DNA of 41,617 nt from Schizochytrium sp. CCTCC M209059 (GCA_000818945.1 KN805399.1:401886-443502); one strand, 5' to 3'; counted from the first letter of the stretch, positions 18,349-27,302 are shown. A program made the numbers and translations. Notes: generated by a model from the letters alone, not told the origin.

Positions 18349-19902
18349 ATGATGTCCATGGTCACATTCTCGCTCGAGGTGCTCATCTGCTTCGTGCTGG
18401 TGGACTTCCTCGTGGCGTCGCAGTGGGGATCGCTCATTGCCGCCTTCACCACCTTCCTCTTCATCCTCTCCCAGCTCGACGTCCTCTCCACGTCGCGCAA
18501 GGAGGACAAAAAGCAAGGCGGCTATGGTCAAATCCAGGAAATCAAGCACCCCCTCATCCAGATGCTCCGTCCCTCGGAGCTCTACGCCGTCATGCGCTAC
18601 AAGACGGGCGCCTTTTCCCGGCCATCGTACCTTGGCGCCGGCCTCGAGGGCCTCAACCTCGACAAGGACCACATCGAGTTCTGCTCCGTCAAGCTCAAGC
18701 AGGTGAGCCGCTCCTTTGCCACCGTGATCACCTTTCTCCCCAACACCAGCGAGGCCCCCATCCGCCTCGCTGTTGGCATCTTTTATATTGTCCTTCGCGC
18801 ACTCGATACCGTCGAAGACGACATGAACCTCGCCAACTTTGACAGCTATGTCCTCGACGAGGACAAGACCGACGTTGGTGACGCCCGCCTCGCTGCGAAG
18901 GAGCGCCTTCTCCGCCAGTTTGCCACGCGTCTCCGCGACTCTGTCGAGGGCGCTGCGCACAAGCACCAGCCCCTGGCTGGCTTTGGCGAGGGTGCCGAGC
19001 GCGAGCTCGTTGAAAACATGGAAGCCGTTGTCTACAGCATGTCCGTCCTGCCTCCCAAGCTCCAGGAAGTCATTTACGACATTACCGATGAAATGGCCGT
19101 CGGTATGGCCGAGTTCGCCTCGCGGGATCTCAAAAACGGTACCGAGGACGAAAAGGACTTTGAGCACTACTGCCACACCGTTGCCGGCACCGTTGGCGAC
19201 GGTCTCACGCGCATTTTCGCCGCCGGCGGCTATTGCCCCGCGGACCTTGTCAACCGCCGCGACCTTTGGGACTCCATGGGCAGCTTTCTCCAGCGCACCA
19301 ACATTATCCGCGACTACCTCGAGGACCTCGTTGATGGCCGCGCCTGGTGGCCGCGCTCCGTCTGGGAGCACTACGTGCCCAAGGACTCCTCCGAGTTCGC
19401 CCGCTCCAAGTCCCTTTCCCGACTTGCTGACACCGCCTCAATTGAGTCCGGCCAGAGCACGAGCTGTCTGAACCACATGATCGCCGATGCCCTGGAGCGC
19501 GTCAACCATTGTCTTCAGTACCTGGAGAACTTTGACGACCCAGACATTGTCTCCTTTTGCGCTCTGCCTCAGGTTATGGCCATCGCCACGCTTTCTGTCT
19601 GCTTTGACAACCCCAAGGTTTTTCAAGGCGTCGTCAAGATCCGCAAGGGCCAGGCTGCGCGCATCATGCTTGACCTCAGCCCCATGGAGCACCCCGATAT
19701 CCGTGACCTTCAAAGCAATTACCTTGCCTGGTTTGCGCGTTGCACTCGCGAAATCCAGCAAAAGGCCCAGCGCGCATCGCGTCTCGACCCTCAGGCGCAG
19801 CGCGTCGACACCATCTGTAGCAAGATCGTCAAGGTTGTCGACGCCAAGCTTCAGTGTCTGCAAGAATCCTCGACCCCTCTTGGCCGTCCCCACGCCGACT
19901 AA
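18349..19902 (+). CDS. SQS: Squalene synthase (farnesyl-diphosphate farnesyltransferase)
   Basis: This enzyme couples two farnesyl diphosphates through presqualene diphosphate to squalene, using NADPH and Mg2+, at the endoplasmic reticulum. The 517-residue protein has both substrate-Mg signatures: LDTVEDDM with Asp153 to Asp158, and FLQRTNIIRDYLED (313-326). Also present are the family segments KLKQVSRSFATVI, YCHTVAGTVGDGL and FCALPQVMAIAT. A strongly hydrophobic stretch lies at the N-terminus (about 5-45, with LEVLICFVLVDFLVA). The C-terminus ends in a charged, non-hydrophobic tail (GRPHAD), whereas animal, fungal and plant enzymes are anchored by a C-terminal helix. Start choice between 18349 and 18352 is trivial. 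The gene is intronless, with a repeat-rich leader, and converges on the kinase gene with about 170 bases between stop codons. Confidence 0.97.
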   Translation: MMSMVTFSLEVLICFVLVDFLVASQWGSLIAAFTTFLFILSQLDVLSTSRKEDKKQGGYGQIQEIKHPLIQMLRPSELYAVMRYKTGAFSRPSYLGAGLEGLNLDKDHIEFCSVKLKQVSRSFATVITFLPNTSEAPIRLAVGIFYIVLRALDTVEDDMNLANFDSYVLDEDKTDVGDARLAAKERLLRQFATRLRDSVEGAAHKHQPLAGFGEGAERELVENMEAVVYSMSVLPPKLQEVIYDITDEMAVGMAEFASRDLKNGTEDEKDFEHYCHTVAGTVGDGLTRIFAAGGYCPADLVNRRDLWDSMGSFLQRTNIIRDYLEDLVDGRAWWPRSVWEHYVPKDSSEFARSKSLSRLADTASIESGQSTSCLNHMIADALERVNHCLQYLENFDDPDIVSFCALPQVMAIATLSVCFDNPKVFQGVVKIRKGQAARIMLDLSPMEHPDIRDLQSNYLAWFARCTREIQQKAQRASRLDPQAQRVDTICSKIVKVVDAKLQCLQESSTPLGRPHAD

Positions 19903-20074
19903 ACCAGCGAGGCAACTTTACCACCCACCCAAAACAAATATTCAAGATCGTAAAATGTCTCCATTTCATGAATCCGAGCTTTGTCCTCCCAAGAGTGTGA
20001 ATGCAATTTTTCTTTTCTTACTTCTTCTTCTTCTTGTTATTAAAAACTCATTTGCTTGTGCTTGAGCTTGAGCT

Positions 20075-21457
20075 TTAGGCAATAGCGATGGGAAGTTGTT
20101 TTGCATCGTTGTAGACGGGTTTGCAGGAGACGGCGCGCGGCGATTGTGGCAGCTCCAAACGAGTTTCGACGGATCGATGCACATCCCAGTTTGTAAAAGC
20201 TTGATCCAGATCCTTACTCGCTTCCGAACGTTCCCCGGACCGAGGTTGCGAGCCGCCCAAGAGTAAACGGACGTCAAGATGTGTCAAATCTACATCAAAG
20301 TTTGCAACTTCGTCACGAAAGTTCTTTGAACGCCATGTCGCTTTGCCAGAGCTCACCGCGATCGGAGCTGAATACCCACGTGCGCGCAGTCGCGACCAGT
20401 CAATCCCTGCGAAAAAGGGGTGCATGTACAATTCATTTACATTTTGGCATCCAATCCGTCGAGTCGGGGGCCGTTGCAGCAGCGAATGAATGAGGCTACG
20501 CGCTGTTCTCGACAAGCGCAGACTGGAGGGGAAGCGAACTTGCTCGACATTGAGAATCCGCCGAAAAGTCAAGATCTCGTTCACCTGCGCAAAAGGTGTC
20601 TCGCCTACGAGCAAGTCATACAGCATTACACCATAGCTCCACCAGTCCGCGGCCCGTCCGTACTCACGAATTGGGCTTCGCCATCGTTGTGTACGATGGC
20701 ACAAAAGTACTTCGGGCGCCATATAAGCCGCGCTTCCGCAAACAGTTCGCGCTCCCATAAATGCGCCCACACCAACTCGCGATAGCCCAAAGTCGGCCAA
20801 CTTTATATGTCCCGTTGCGTCCAGCAACATATTCTCGCACTTGAGATCGCGATACGCCACGCTACGTCTGTGCAGATATGCCAAGGCGTCCAGTACTTGA
20901 GCCGCATACAAGCGTGCAGTGTCCTCCGAGAAACGAGTGAGCCGGCGAAGATGGAAATACACCTCACCGCCGGGACAGTATTCGCTGACCAGGCATACTT
21001 GCGAAGCGGTCTGAAAGGCGCACTTGAGCTTGAGCACGAATGGGTGCGACCCGCATTCCATCATGACTCGGCGCTCCGTCAACGTGTGCCGGATTTGTCC
21101 TCGCGCGTGAAGCGATTCCTTGTCCATCACTTTAATTGCCACGAGCTCATCGTTCTTCTCGTCGCCACGCGAGTCCTGCGCGCGCCGTCCAATGTACACC
21201 TGACCAAAGGAACCTCGGCCAAGCATGCACGCAACTTCGAAGCTGCCTAAGTTCACAGTCGAGAACGGCCGTGCCTTGCGTGTGGGCCAAAGCGAACGCA
21301 GACTTAGTCGTGGTCGCTGCAGCCGATGGCGCGTGGCCGCCAACGCCGTTGCATACTGTTCGAGCTTGTAAAGTCTCGAGGTCTCCTTCGCGCTTCCCAG
21401 ACTGGTGTGCTTGCCCTGCTCGTGGGCACTCACGTGCACTTTCGTGAGCGGCGCCAT
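20075..21457 (-). CDS. AGC-family serine/threonine protein kinase
   Basis: This is a 460-residue kinase. The nucleotide loop is GRGSFGQV (80-87), with catalytic Lys109 in VAIKV and alpha-C Glu128. The catalytic loop is YRDLKCEN (202-209) and DFG is at 222-224. The activation segment is TVCGSAAYMAPE (238-249) with Thr238 at the PDK1-site position, and DWWSYGVMLYDLLVGETPF follows. The YRD form and the C-terminal tail identify the AGC group: NFDVDLTHLD (386-395) matches the NFD segment, and FTNWD (421-425) sits where the FxxF(S/T) hydrophobic motif lies, with Asp in the phosphosite position. A basic N-terminal region of about 70 residues has no recognised domain. An S6K/SGK/PKC-like relative is likely; the substrates are unknown. 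Confidence 0.92.
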   Translation of the reverse strand: MAPLTKVHVSAHEQGKHTSLGSAKETSRLYKLEQYATALAATRHRLQRPRLSLRSLWPTRKARPFSTVNLGSFEVACMLGRGSFGQVYIGRRAQDSRGDEKNDELVAIKVMDKESLHARGQIRHTLTERRVMMECGSHPFVLKLKCAFQTASQVCLVSEYCPGGEVYFHLRRLTRFSEDTARLYAAQVLDALAYLHRRSVAYRDLKCENMLLDATGHIKLADFGLSRVGVGAFMGARTVCGSAAYMAPEVLLCHRTQRWRSPIREYGRAADWWSYGVMLYDLLVGETPFAQVNEILTFRRILNVEQVRFPSSLRLSRTARSLIHSLLQRPPTRRIGCQNVNELYMHPFFAGIDWSRLRARGYSAPIAVSSGKATWRSKNFRDEVANFDVDLTHLDVRLLLGGSQPRSGERSEASKDLDQAFTNWDVHRSVETRLELPQSPRAVSCKPVYNDAKQLPIAIA

Positions 21458-22409
21458 CGTCCTTGCGCCTTACTTCGCCTTATGGCAAAATTCTAGTTCT
21501 GCGAGTCGTAAAAACTGGTCTCTCCCGTTTCGGGTTTTGCCTCATCATGAGGCCACGCGTCGCGCGAGGTGCGAGACGTGAGGCGAGGCGCGAGGCTGGC
21601 TTCCACGATCGACCGGCCGCTCGCGAGCATCTGAGAGCGAGACCGGCGCCGCCCGAGGGCCGAGCCAAAGTCTCCAAGAACTGCCAGGAGCCGGGCTGGG
21701 CCCCGACTTGTGAGACGACATCTGCTTACTTTACATATTGTTCGCATTGTACACTCACTCGTGGTTGTCGGCATAGGCCCTATGACAGGAGCAAGCAAGC
21801 AAGCAAGCAAGCAAGCAAAAGAAGACTGGGCGACAGATAATGTACGTACGGTGTTAGGAGGCTATAGACGGACGAACAAACGGCAAAGGGTCTCACACAC
21901 CCGAGGCGGCGAGCCCGTGAGAGGCGGATCATCGACCAACGTCGACGACTCACTTCCTCAGCGTGCCTTCCTGCTAGCGAGATTGGTGGGTCGAGCAAGA
22001 GGCGGATCACTACCCCTTTTCGTTCGAGATCGCTCGGACGAGTGCCTGATTGCCTGCCTGCTTGTTGATGGACGCTACGAGTGTCGCGAGGAGGGTTTGA
22101 TTCGAGAGAAGAATATTAACAAAAGCCGGAATGCGCGGTGGTCGGTGGGTGCGCCAGGAAGAAGCCAGCAACTTTTTGTGTGGCGGATCTGGATCGACCA
22201 GCAATCGTTTCGCTCGAGCTCAACTTGAAGAGCTCGTTGTCAAATGCCTGGCCTTACCTGCATCTTTCGATAGTCACGCGACAAGCGCCGTGATTGATAT
22301 TATGTATTGAACTACTGACTGCTTTTGGAGAATTCCACAAATCACCAGCCCAAGCAAGAAACAGACCGAATGACTTTACAAATGGGAGAAGGCAATTTCT
22401 TTTATTTGT
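21458..22409. other. Spacer between kinase start and Tubby-gene end
   Basis: No supported gene. It holds the promoter and leader of the minus-strand kinase (left part) and the 3' flank of the Tubby gene (right part). An (AAGC)n repeat lies at 21790-21818. The open frames include a long plus-strand one from a non-ATG start near 21710; none shows family features. Confidence 0.4.
21790..21818. repeat. (GCAA)n microsatellite
   Basis: About seven tandem GCAA units. Confidence 0.9.
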
Positions 22410-24545
22410 TCAGGTGACAAGTCGCTTTGACGTAAAGGCAGAGACGGCAATAGCCATGGCTTGGAAAGGCGAGATGGGATGGCGAAAGTCCAGCGAGAAA
22501 CGGTCCTTGAGCACCTTGCCGAAGCGCAGACAGACAGTGTCAGCTCCAAATTCCTCCTCCATTGTCTCGTTTTGCGCTTGTGGCACAAGCATAAAGTTCT
22601 TCTTGGAGGCCATCTTTACGCGCGAATTAAAATTGAGCGTCCACGCCTGGAGCTGCTCGTTCCATTGAGGCTTCAAGGTGTCAAACTCAAGCAGTTCAGA
22701 GAGCTCCTCGGACTCCACCGCGCGATACTCGTCTCCTTTGCGCGCTTGCAGCTTTTGAATTAGATTCATATCCTGAGCATGTCGAGTTCGCGTTGTGCCC
22801 TTGTAGCGATCGGCCAGCGAACGTCGCTGACCGCGCAAGCCTTGTTCAGGATCCCAGCGCGGAAGCACGGCCTTGAGGCTGTTAGGGACACGACCCAAGA
22901 CATTGTGTTCGTACATGATGTAGCCCAGCTCATGGTGCCGTAGCTTTCGCGTTGACGTAGGGTTCGAGACACGATAGTCATGCACAGTGAGTGCGGTGCC
23001 CGCAAAGTTTTGTTCCATACAGCCCAGGTACCGTGACGACTCGGGGTGCATCGGGATGTCCTTGATATCCCCGTCGAGCTTGATGTCTTGCGAATTGTGG
23101 AAGATGATGCGGCCTTTGCCGCTCCGTGGAAGCACAGCGCCGAGGAGAAATTTATTGTCCGACTCACGGAAAAAGTGTAGTGAGATGATCTTCTCGCTGC
23201 GCCATCGCAGAATATAGCCATATACCATGTCCATGTGCTCGGGCGGCTCGTAGATTTTGCTCTTTTGTTTGTAAATAATGCTGCGAGCCTCGGAGGCGTC
23301 CTCGTCGCCCACGCCAAAGGCATCCTGTATTCTGGTTGCGGTGCGAAAGCGAATGCGGTACGGGCCGGCCTTTTGAGCCTCTTTAAGCATTTCCTCAATC
23401 CTCTCCAAACACAGCCCTGCGCAAGCTTCTCCATTGATGTTGACAAGGAAGTCACCAACGTGAATTTCGTTTGACCATGGCCGATCCCCGTCGCTCCCGC
23501 CAGCCGCACGCGGGCCTCCGTCGAGAAACTCGGGACGAGGGAGTTCGTCCACGACAGCCGACTTACCCAGCCAGTCGTCATCAAAGGTTAGACCAGACTT
23601 GCCTGGAAGAAATTTCACTTCGTAAATCTCATCTGGGGGTGGTGGCAGCGGTGCAAAGGTTTGCGGGAATGGTCTTGCTGCTGGGGCCGCGATAGCTCTT
23701 TGACCTCCAGGCGAAGGTGGCTGGATGTTGACCAGAGATTTGACATTCATGAACGGATCGTACGAGTCCAAACGCGAGCGATCGCCTTCGTCGTCGCTAT
23801 CTTCGCCGAGAAACTCAGTAGGGTCAACCAGACCGGTGCCGCATTGCGAGCAAGCTTCAATCTCAAGAGGACAGAGAGTTCCGCACGAGGTGCAGTAAAT
23901 CTCTTCGGGGATCACCTCTTCCTCGCCGTCGTCGTCATCATCGTCGTCATCGTCGTCGTCGTCGTCGTCGACGACGTTGTCGGCTTCTCCCCCGCTGATG
24001 CCGCGGTTGGCACTGGTGGCTTGCTCGATGCCCACGAGGTCATCTGTTTCAACGAGTTGACCATCGCTTCGTCGTCCCTTGACTTTCTTGTGCTGCTCAT
24101 CTTCGCTATCGTCGCTAGTGTCTCCATCGCTGTTATCGCTGCTGCTTTCGTCGCTGTCGCTGCCGTCGCTCTCGCTCTCGACATCCACTTGCCTTTGGCT
24201 GCTCGATCTGCGGATGACGGTCTTTTCGCTCAGGTACAAGGGAGAGCCGGCCTCGTACTCGCCGCCGAGCGTGACGACAGGCTCTGCATGCTCGAACTCG
24301 TCCTCGACGTCCCGGAGCAGGCCCGTGTCGTCGTAGGCGCTCTGCTCGAGCGCGCCGTCGCCCGCGCCTTCTTCTCCCGCGCCTTCTTCTCCCGCGCCGC
24401 CCGCGCCGCCTGCGCCGCCTCGCGCGGCGGGATGGCGCGGCGGCCTGCCGAGCGAGCCCGCGCCGAAGGCGCCGCGCGGAGCGTCCGCAGAGGCCGCCGC
24501 GGCCCCGCCCAGCAGGCCGCCCTCCTCGTCGCTGTCGCTGTCCAT
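22410..24545 (-). CDS. Tubby-domain protein with zinc ribbon and PDZ-like domain
   Basis: This is a 711-residue protein. Its N-terminal third is low complexity (Gly/Ala, then Asp/Ser/Glu, with a polyAsp run near 192-203). A compact zinc ribbon follows, CTSCGTLCPLEIEACSQC with two CxxC pairs (about 216-236). A PDZ-like segment at about 308-401 has GKSGLTFDD and IHVGDFLVNINGEACAGL. The C-terminal part from about 439 is the Tubby barrel: KFLLGAVLPRSGKGR, then LGCMEQNFAGTALTVHDYRV, NVLGRVP, and the diagnostic ending VCLRFGKVLKDRFSLDF with FQAMAIAVSAFTSKRL. Tubby domains bind PI(4,5)P2 and often link membranes to cilia or transcription. The ATG at 24545 is chosen because upstream codons are Arg/Pro-rich and overlap the divergent Dad1-like gene. 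The domain combination is one I do not know. Confidence 0.85.
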   Translation of the reverse strand: MDSDSDEEGGLLGGAAAASADAPRGAFGAGSLGRPPRHPAARGGAGGAGGAGEEGAGEEGAGDGALEQSAYDDTGLLRDVEDEFEHAEPVVTLGGEYEAGSPLYLSEKTVIRRSSSQRQVDVESESDGSDSDESSSDNSDGDTSDDSEDEQHKKVKGRRSDGQLVETDDLVGIEQATSANRGISGGEADNVVDDDDDDDDDDDDDDGEEEVIPEEIYCTSCGTLCPLEIEACSQCGTGLVDPTEFLGEDSDDEGDRSRLDSYDPFMNVKSLVNIQPPSPGGQRAIAAPAARPFPQTFAPLPPPPDEIYEVKFLPGKSGLTFDDDWLGKSAVVDELPRPEFLDGGPRAAGGSDGDRPWSNEIHVGDFLVNINGEACAGLCLERIEEMLKEAQKAGPYRIRFRTATRIQDAFGVGDEDASEARSIIYKQKSKIYEPPEHMDMVYGYILRWRSEKIISLHFFRESDNKFLLGAVLPRSGKGRIIFHNSQDIKLDGDIKDIPMHPESSRYLGCMEQNFAGTALTVHDYRVSNPTSTRKLRHHELGYIMYEHNVLGRVPNSLKAVLPRWDPEQGLRGQRRSLADRYKGTTRTRHAQDMNLIQKLQARKGDEYRAVESEELSELLEFDTLKPQWNEQLQAWTLNFNSRVKMASKKNFMLVPQAQNETMEEEFGADTVCLRFGKVLKDRFSLDFRHPISPFQAMAIAVSAFTSKRLVT
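23933..23972 (-). repeat. GAC/GAT coding repeat (polyAsp)
   Basis: In-frame GAC/GAT repeat in the Tubby-domain gene giving a run of about 14 Asp. Confidence 0.9.
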
Positions 24546-24673
24546 GGCGCCGCGCGACCCTCCCTCCGCTCGACGCACCGCAAATCCAAATCTGCTTCGC
24601 CCTCGCTTGCGACCTTCGCCTCGACCGACCTCGGGCTCCGGCTCGGCGTCGCGACGAGACGCGGCAGAGGACG
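24546..24673. promoter_or_regulatory. Short bidirectional promoter between the Tubby and Dad1-like genes
   Basis: Only 128 bases separate two divergent ATG codons, so both promoters and leaders must share or overlap this segment. It is GC-rich and shows no obvious TATA box. Confidence 0.5.
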
Positions 24674-25054
24674 ATGGACGCCGACAAGCGCGCGGCGGAC
24701 GCGGACGCCTTCCGCACGGAGCGCGACCATCTCCTCGGAGAGATCGTCCGGGGTGCAGGTGGAGTTTGGGCGGAAGAGGAAAGCAGATTGAGAATGATGC
24801 GATGCGGCAGACGCCCGGGCAGGACTGTGAGCGACGGGTGAGGGCTTGGCGCAGAAGAAATGTACTGACATAATCTGCAAACGCGTACACTTTGCTTCGT
24901 GTTGTATGATGATAATGATTTCCAACAGGGATTGCGCGACGCCACGTCCGAGATGCGCAAGCTGAACCGCAACATGGAGCATGTTGTTGAGATCGGCAAG
25001 GGTTTCGAGCGTTCTGCCGTGCTCTGGGAAGCTTTCTGCAAGGATCTCAAATAG
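24674..25054 (+). CDS. DAD1: DASH complex subunit Dad1-like protein, two exons
   Basis: This small gene is split by an intron. Exon 1 starts with ATG at 24674 (A at -3, G at +4) and reads FRTERDHLLGEI. Exon 2 is 24929-25054 and reads EMRKLNRNMEHVVEIGKG, then FERSAVLWEAFCKDLK and stop. This fits the Dad1 pattern of fungal DASH/Dam1 complexes: (F)xxxRDxLIxEI, about 13 residues, LNRxLExxxxVGKEFExVxxLWxxF. The acceptor is a clear TTCCAACAG. The donor is less clear: GT at 24764 keeps frame and gives 71 residues, GTGAGC further down would add about 20 residues, and a GC donor at 24755 would give the best spacing. Dad1 is part of the ring that couples kinetochores to microtubules. It is head to head with the Tubby gene and upstream of RCC2. 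Confidence 0.72.
24764..24928 (+). other. Intron in the Dad1-like gene (donor uncertain)
   Basis: The acceptor CCAACAG at 24928 is well supported by the coding match of exon 2. The donor is ambiguous among 24755 (GC), 24764 (GT) and a GTGAGC site near 24827. The intervening sequence has in-frame stops, so something must be removed. Confidence 0.55.
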
Positions 25055-25730
25055 TCTACTCTTCTTTTTCTCAAAGCTAGCAAATCTGAATCCGTACAAA
25101 TGCTCCGAGAAGCTGTAGAGTTCGCATCATCCTTCCAGTATAGTAACGGCCTCTTACTACGATGGAGGTCACCGTTTTAATCAATTATGAAATGCTCCTC
25201 TCCGGCCCGCACGTCGCGAATTTGCTTGTTTGCTCACTAGTTAGCTAGCTTGCTTGCTTACTCGTTTGCTTGTTGATGCTTCCCTCCTCTCCTTCTTGGC
25301 ACGGCTCGCGCTGCTACTGTTGCCGCGCGGTATGCTTTTCATGGTCGCAACACGGCAAGATTCCTTCTCTCCTTCCACTGTAGGCTAGTAGTACGTACGT
25401 ACGTAATAGGAGTAGTAAGTAGTATAACTCAACCGCCACTTGACCGCAATCCAATCCAGTTCAACAATCCAGAGCAGACAAGGCAAACGACCTCTACTGC
25501 AGCAGCAACCGCCGCCGCTCGCGGGCCCGCACGTGCGCGCGAGGACAGCGGGGGGAAAGGGCGCGCCGCAGGAGGGCGAGCAGAAGCCCGCGCAGCGCCT
25601 GAGCGAGGCGCGCGCCGCCCAACTTCGAGAGGGCGGAGCGTGCGTGCAGCGAGCAAGCCGGCGAGCTCGTTAGCAAAGCACGTCGCGTGGCCGTGGTGTG
25701 GCGTAGCGTGGCGTATCTTGACCGAAGAGG
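25055..25730. other. Spacer between the Dad1-like gene and RCC2
   Basis: No supported gene. It contains short TTGC/TAGC-rich stretches near 25221-25276, an (ACGT)n tract at about 25392-25405 with neighbouring TAGTA words, and GC-rich leader sequence of RCC2 from about 25500. A minus-strand frame of about 120 codons overlaps the leader, is Arg/Ala-rich and is not supported. Confidence 0.4.
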
Positions 25731-27302
25731 ATGTCGGGCGCAGCGTCGGGCGAGGATGAAAAGAAGGGCGGCGAGGTCGTCTTTGCCGGCCACGCAAGCT
25801 GGAGCATGCTAGGCAAGAACTCTAAGACGAGCAATTTTGACGGCGTGGAAAACCAGCTTTTGTGGGGCTTCCAACGTCTCAAGCCGCTCGTAGGTATCAA
25901 GGTGACCAAGGTCATCTCTGGACCTAACTCCGGAACATGCATCGCACTGAGCGTCACCGGCCAGGCGTACACGTGGGGCCGAAACATGCATGGCCAGCTC
26001 GGACATGGCCATCAGACAAACCTCTACAACCCCACCCCCGTTGAGGTGCCCAACTCGGAGTCCATCATCGGCGGCGGTGCCGGTCCGAACCATACGCTTC
26101 TCTATAGTGCGCGTGGGTCCCTCTTTGCGGCTGGTCTCGGCAAGTCGGGACAGCTCGGTATTGGGCGCAAAGTCGACATGGTGAAAAAGTTCGTTACCGT
26201 CGACATTGCAAGCGTCATCACCGCGGCCGCCTGTGGCCGCGACTTCTCCATCATCGTCGGCAGCCACGGTGTCATTTACTCTTTTGGTCATCCAGAAAAG
26301 GGCGTTCTCGGCAACGGAACCGAGGGAAAGACCCTCGAGCGCTCCAACAAGTACACCTTTGAGTGCACCACGCGCCCCGAGCCCATCGTCGCTTTGCAAC
26401 GTGCCTACGGCGATGTGACCATCACCGATGTGGCCTGTGGCGCCCAGCACACGTGTGCCATGGACACCCAAGGGCGCATCTACACCTGGGGCTTTGGCGG
26501 CTTTGGTCGTCTTGGCCACGGCGACAACAAGGACCACTTCGAGCCCACGGCTGTCGAACTCTTCTCCATGGAACCCCCACCCCTGGACCCGAACATTCCC
26601 AAGTTTATGCAGAACCAGCAACCCAAGATCCGTGGAACGCAAATAACTTGCGGGTCCACTTCTACCTTTGTTGTCGCCGGAGAGCCGTACAACTCACTGT
26701 ATATGTTCGGCATCACCAAGCGATCCGGGGAGGCTACTATGCGACCTGTGGTCGAGAACAATGTTCAGGGCTGGCGCTGCCGCTCCGTTTCTTGCGGCAA
26801 CACCTCCATTTGCTTTGCGTCTGAGCGTAAGCTCATTACCTGGGGACCCAGCCCAACCTATGGCGAACTCGGCTACGGCGAGGGTGAGAACATTCCGCGC
26901 TCTTCCACTGTTAGCAAGGAGGTCGATGCTCTCTCTGGCGCCCTGACGCTTCAGGTCGCCTCAGGTATGGCCTTTTCTCTCGCCATTATCGACACTTCAG
27001 ATGACACCTCCAAGGAAAAGGTTGAGGCCTTGCCAGTCTTTGCACCCGCCGAGGTTGACCCGGCGCTTGCCAAAGCCGCCGCGCAAAAGTCCCTGGAGGA
27101 ACGCCGTGCCAAGCGTGCAAAGAAAAAGACCAAGGCAAAGCGCCCCGCAAATAACGAGGAAGATGACGAAGATGATGACGCGCCCATTGACGTCGATGAC
27201 GAAGATGACGAAGAGGCTTCAGCCGGCGACGATGACGATGATGACGAAGAGGAGGAAGAGGAGGAAGAAGTCAAGCCCAAGGCTAAGCGCCGCAAGAAGT
27301 AA
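25731..27302 (+). CDS. RCC2: RCC2/TD-60-like RCC1-repeat protein
   Basis: This 523-residue beta-propeller protein has RCC1 repeats: AYTWGRNMHGQLGHG, LFAAGLGKSGQLGIG, IYSFGHPEKGVLGNG, IYTWGFGGFGRLGHG and ITWGPSPTYGELGYG. The last two, together with WRCRSVSCGN and the tail segment KEKVEALPVF, are diagnostic of RCC2 (TD-60) rather than RCC1 itself. The long RCC2-type insertion between blades, around PEPIVALQRAYGD, is present. RCC2 acts at centromeres and the spindle midzone and with small GTPases in animals. The C-terminus is a Lys-rich stretch and a long Asp/Glu run ending KAKRRKK, a likely nuclear signal. The ATG at 25731 is first in frame. It lies downstream of the Dad1-like gene in the same direction. 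Confidence 0.93.
   Translation: MSGAASGEDEKKGGEVVFAGHASWSMLGKNSKTSNFDGVENQLLWGFQRLKPLVGIKVTKVISGPNSGTCIALSVTGQAYTWGRNMHGQLGHGHQTNLYNPTPVEVPNSESIIGGGAGPNHTLLYSARGSLFAAGLGKSGQLGIGRKVDMVKKFVTVDIASVITAAACGRDFSIIVGSHGVIYSFGHPEKGVLGNGTEGKTLERSNKYTFECTTRPEPIVALQRAYGDVTITDVACGAQHTCAMDTQGRIYTWGFGGFGRLGHGDNKDHFEPTAVELFSMEPPPLDPNIPKFMQNQQPKIRGTQITCGSTSTFVVAGEPYNSLYMFGITKRSGEATMRPVVENNVQGWRCRSVSCGNTSICFASERKLITWGPSPTYGELGYGEGENIPRSSTVSKEVDALSGALTLQVASGMAFSLAIIDTSDDTSKEKVEALPVFAPAEVDPALAKAAAQKSLEERRAKRAKKKTKAKRPANNEEDDEDDDAPIDVDDEDDEEASAGDDDDDDEEEEEEEEVKPKAKRRKK

Noticed and set aside
18232..19371. Long minus-strand open frame opposite squalene synthase
   Set aside because: It mirrors the codon pattern of the strongly supported plus-strand gene and shows no family motif.
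23661..24791. 376-codon plus-strand frame opposite the Tubby gene
   Set aside because: Antisense of the acidic, GAC-rich coding region; Val/Ala repeats and no domains.
24546..24890. N-terminal extension of the Tubby-domain protein
   Set aside because: Arg/Pro/Ser-rich, non-ATG start, and overlaps exon 1 of the Dad1-like gene on the other strand.
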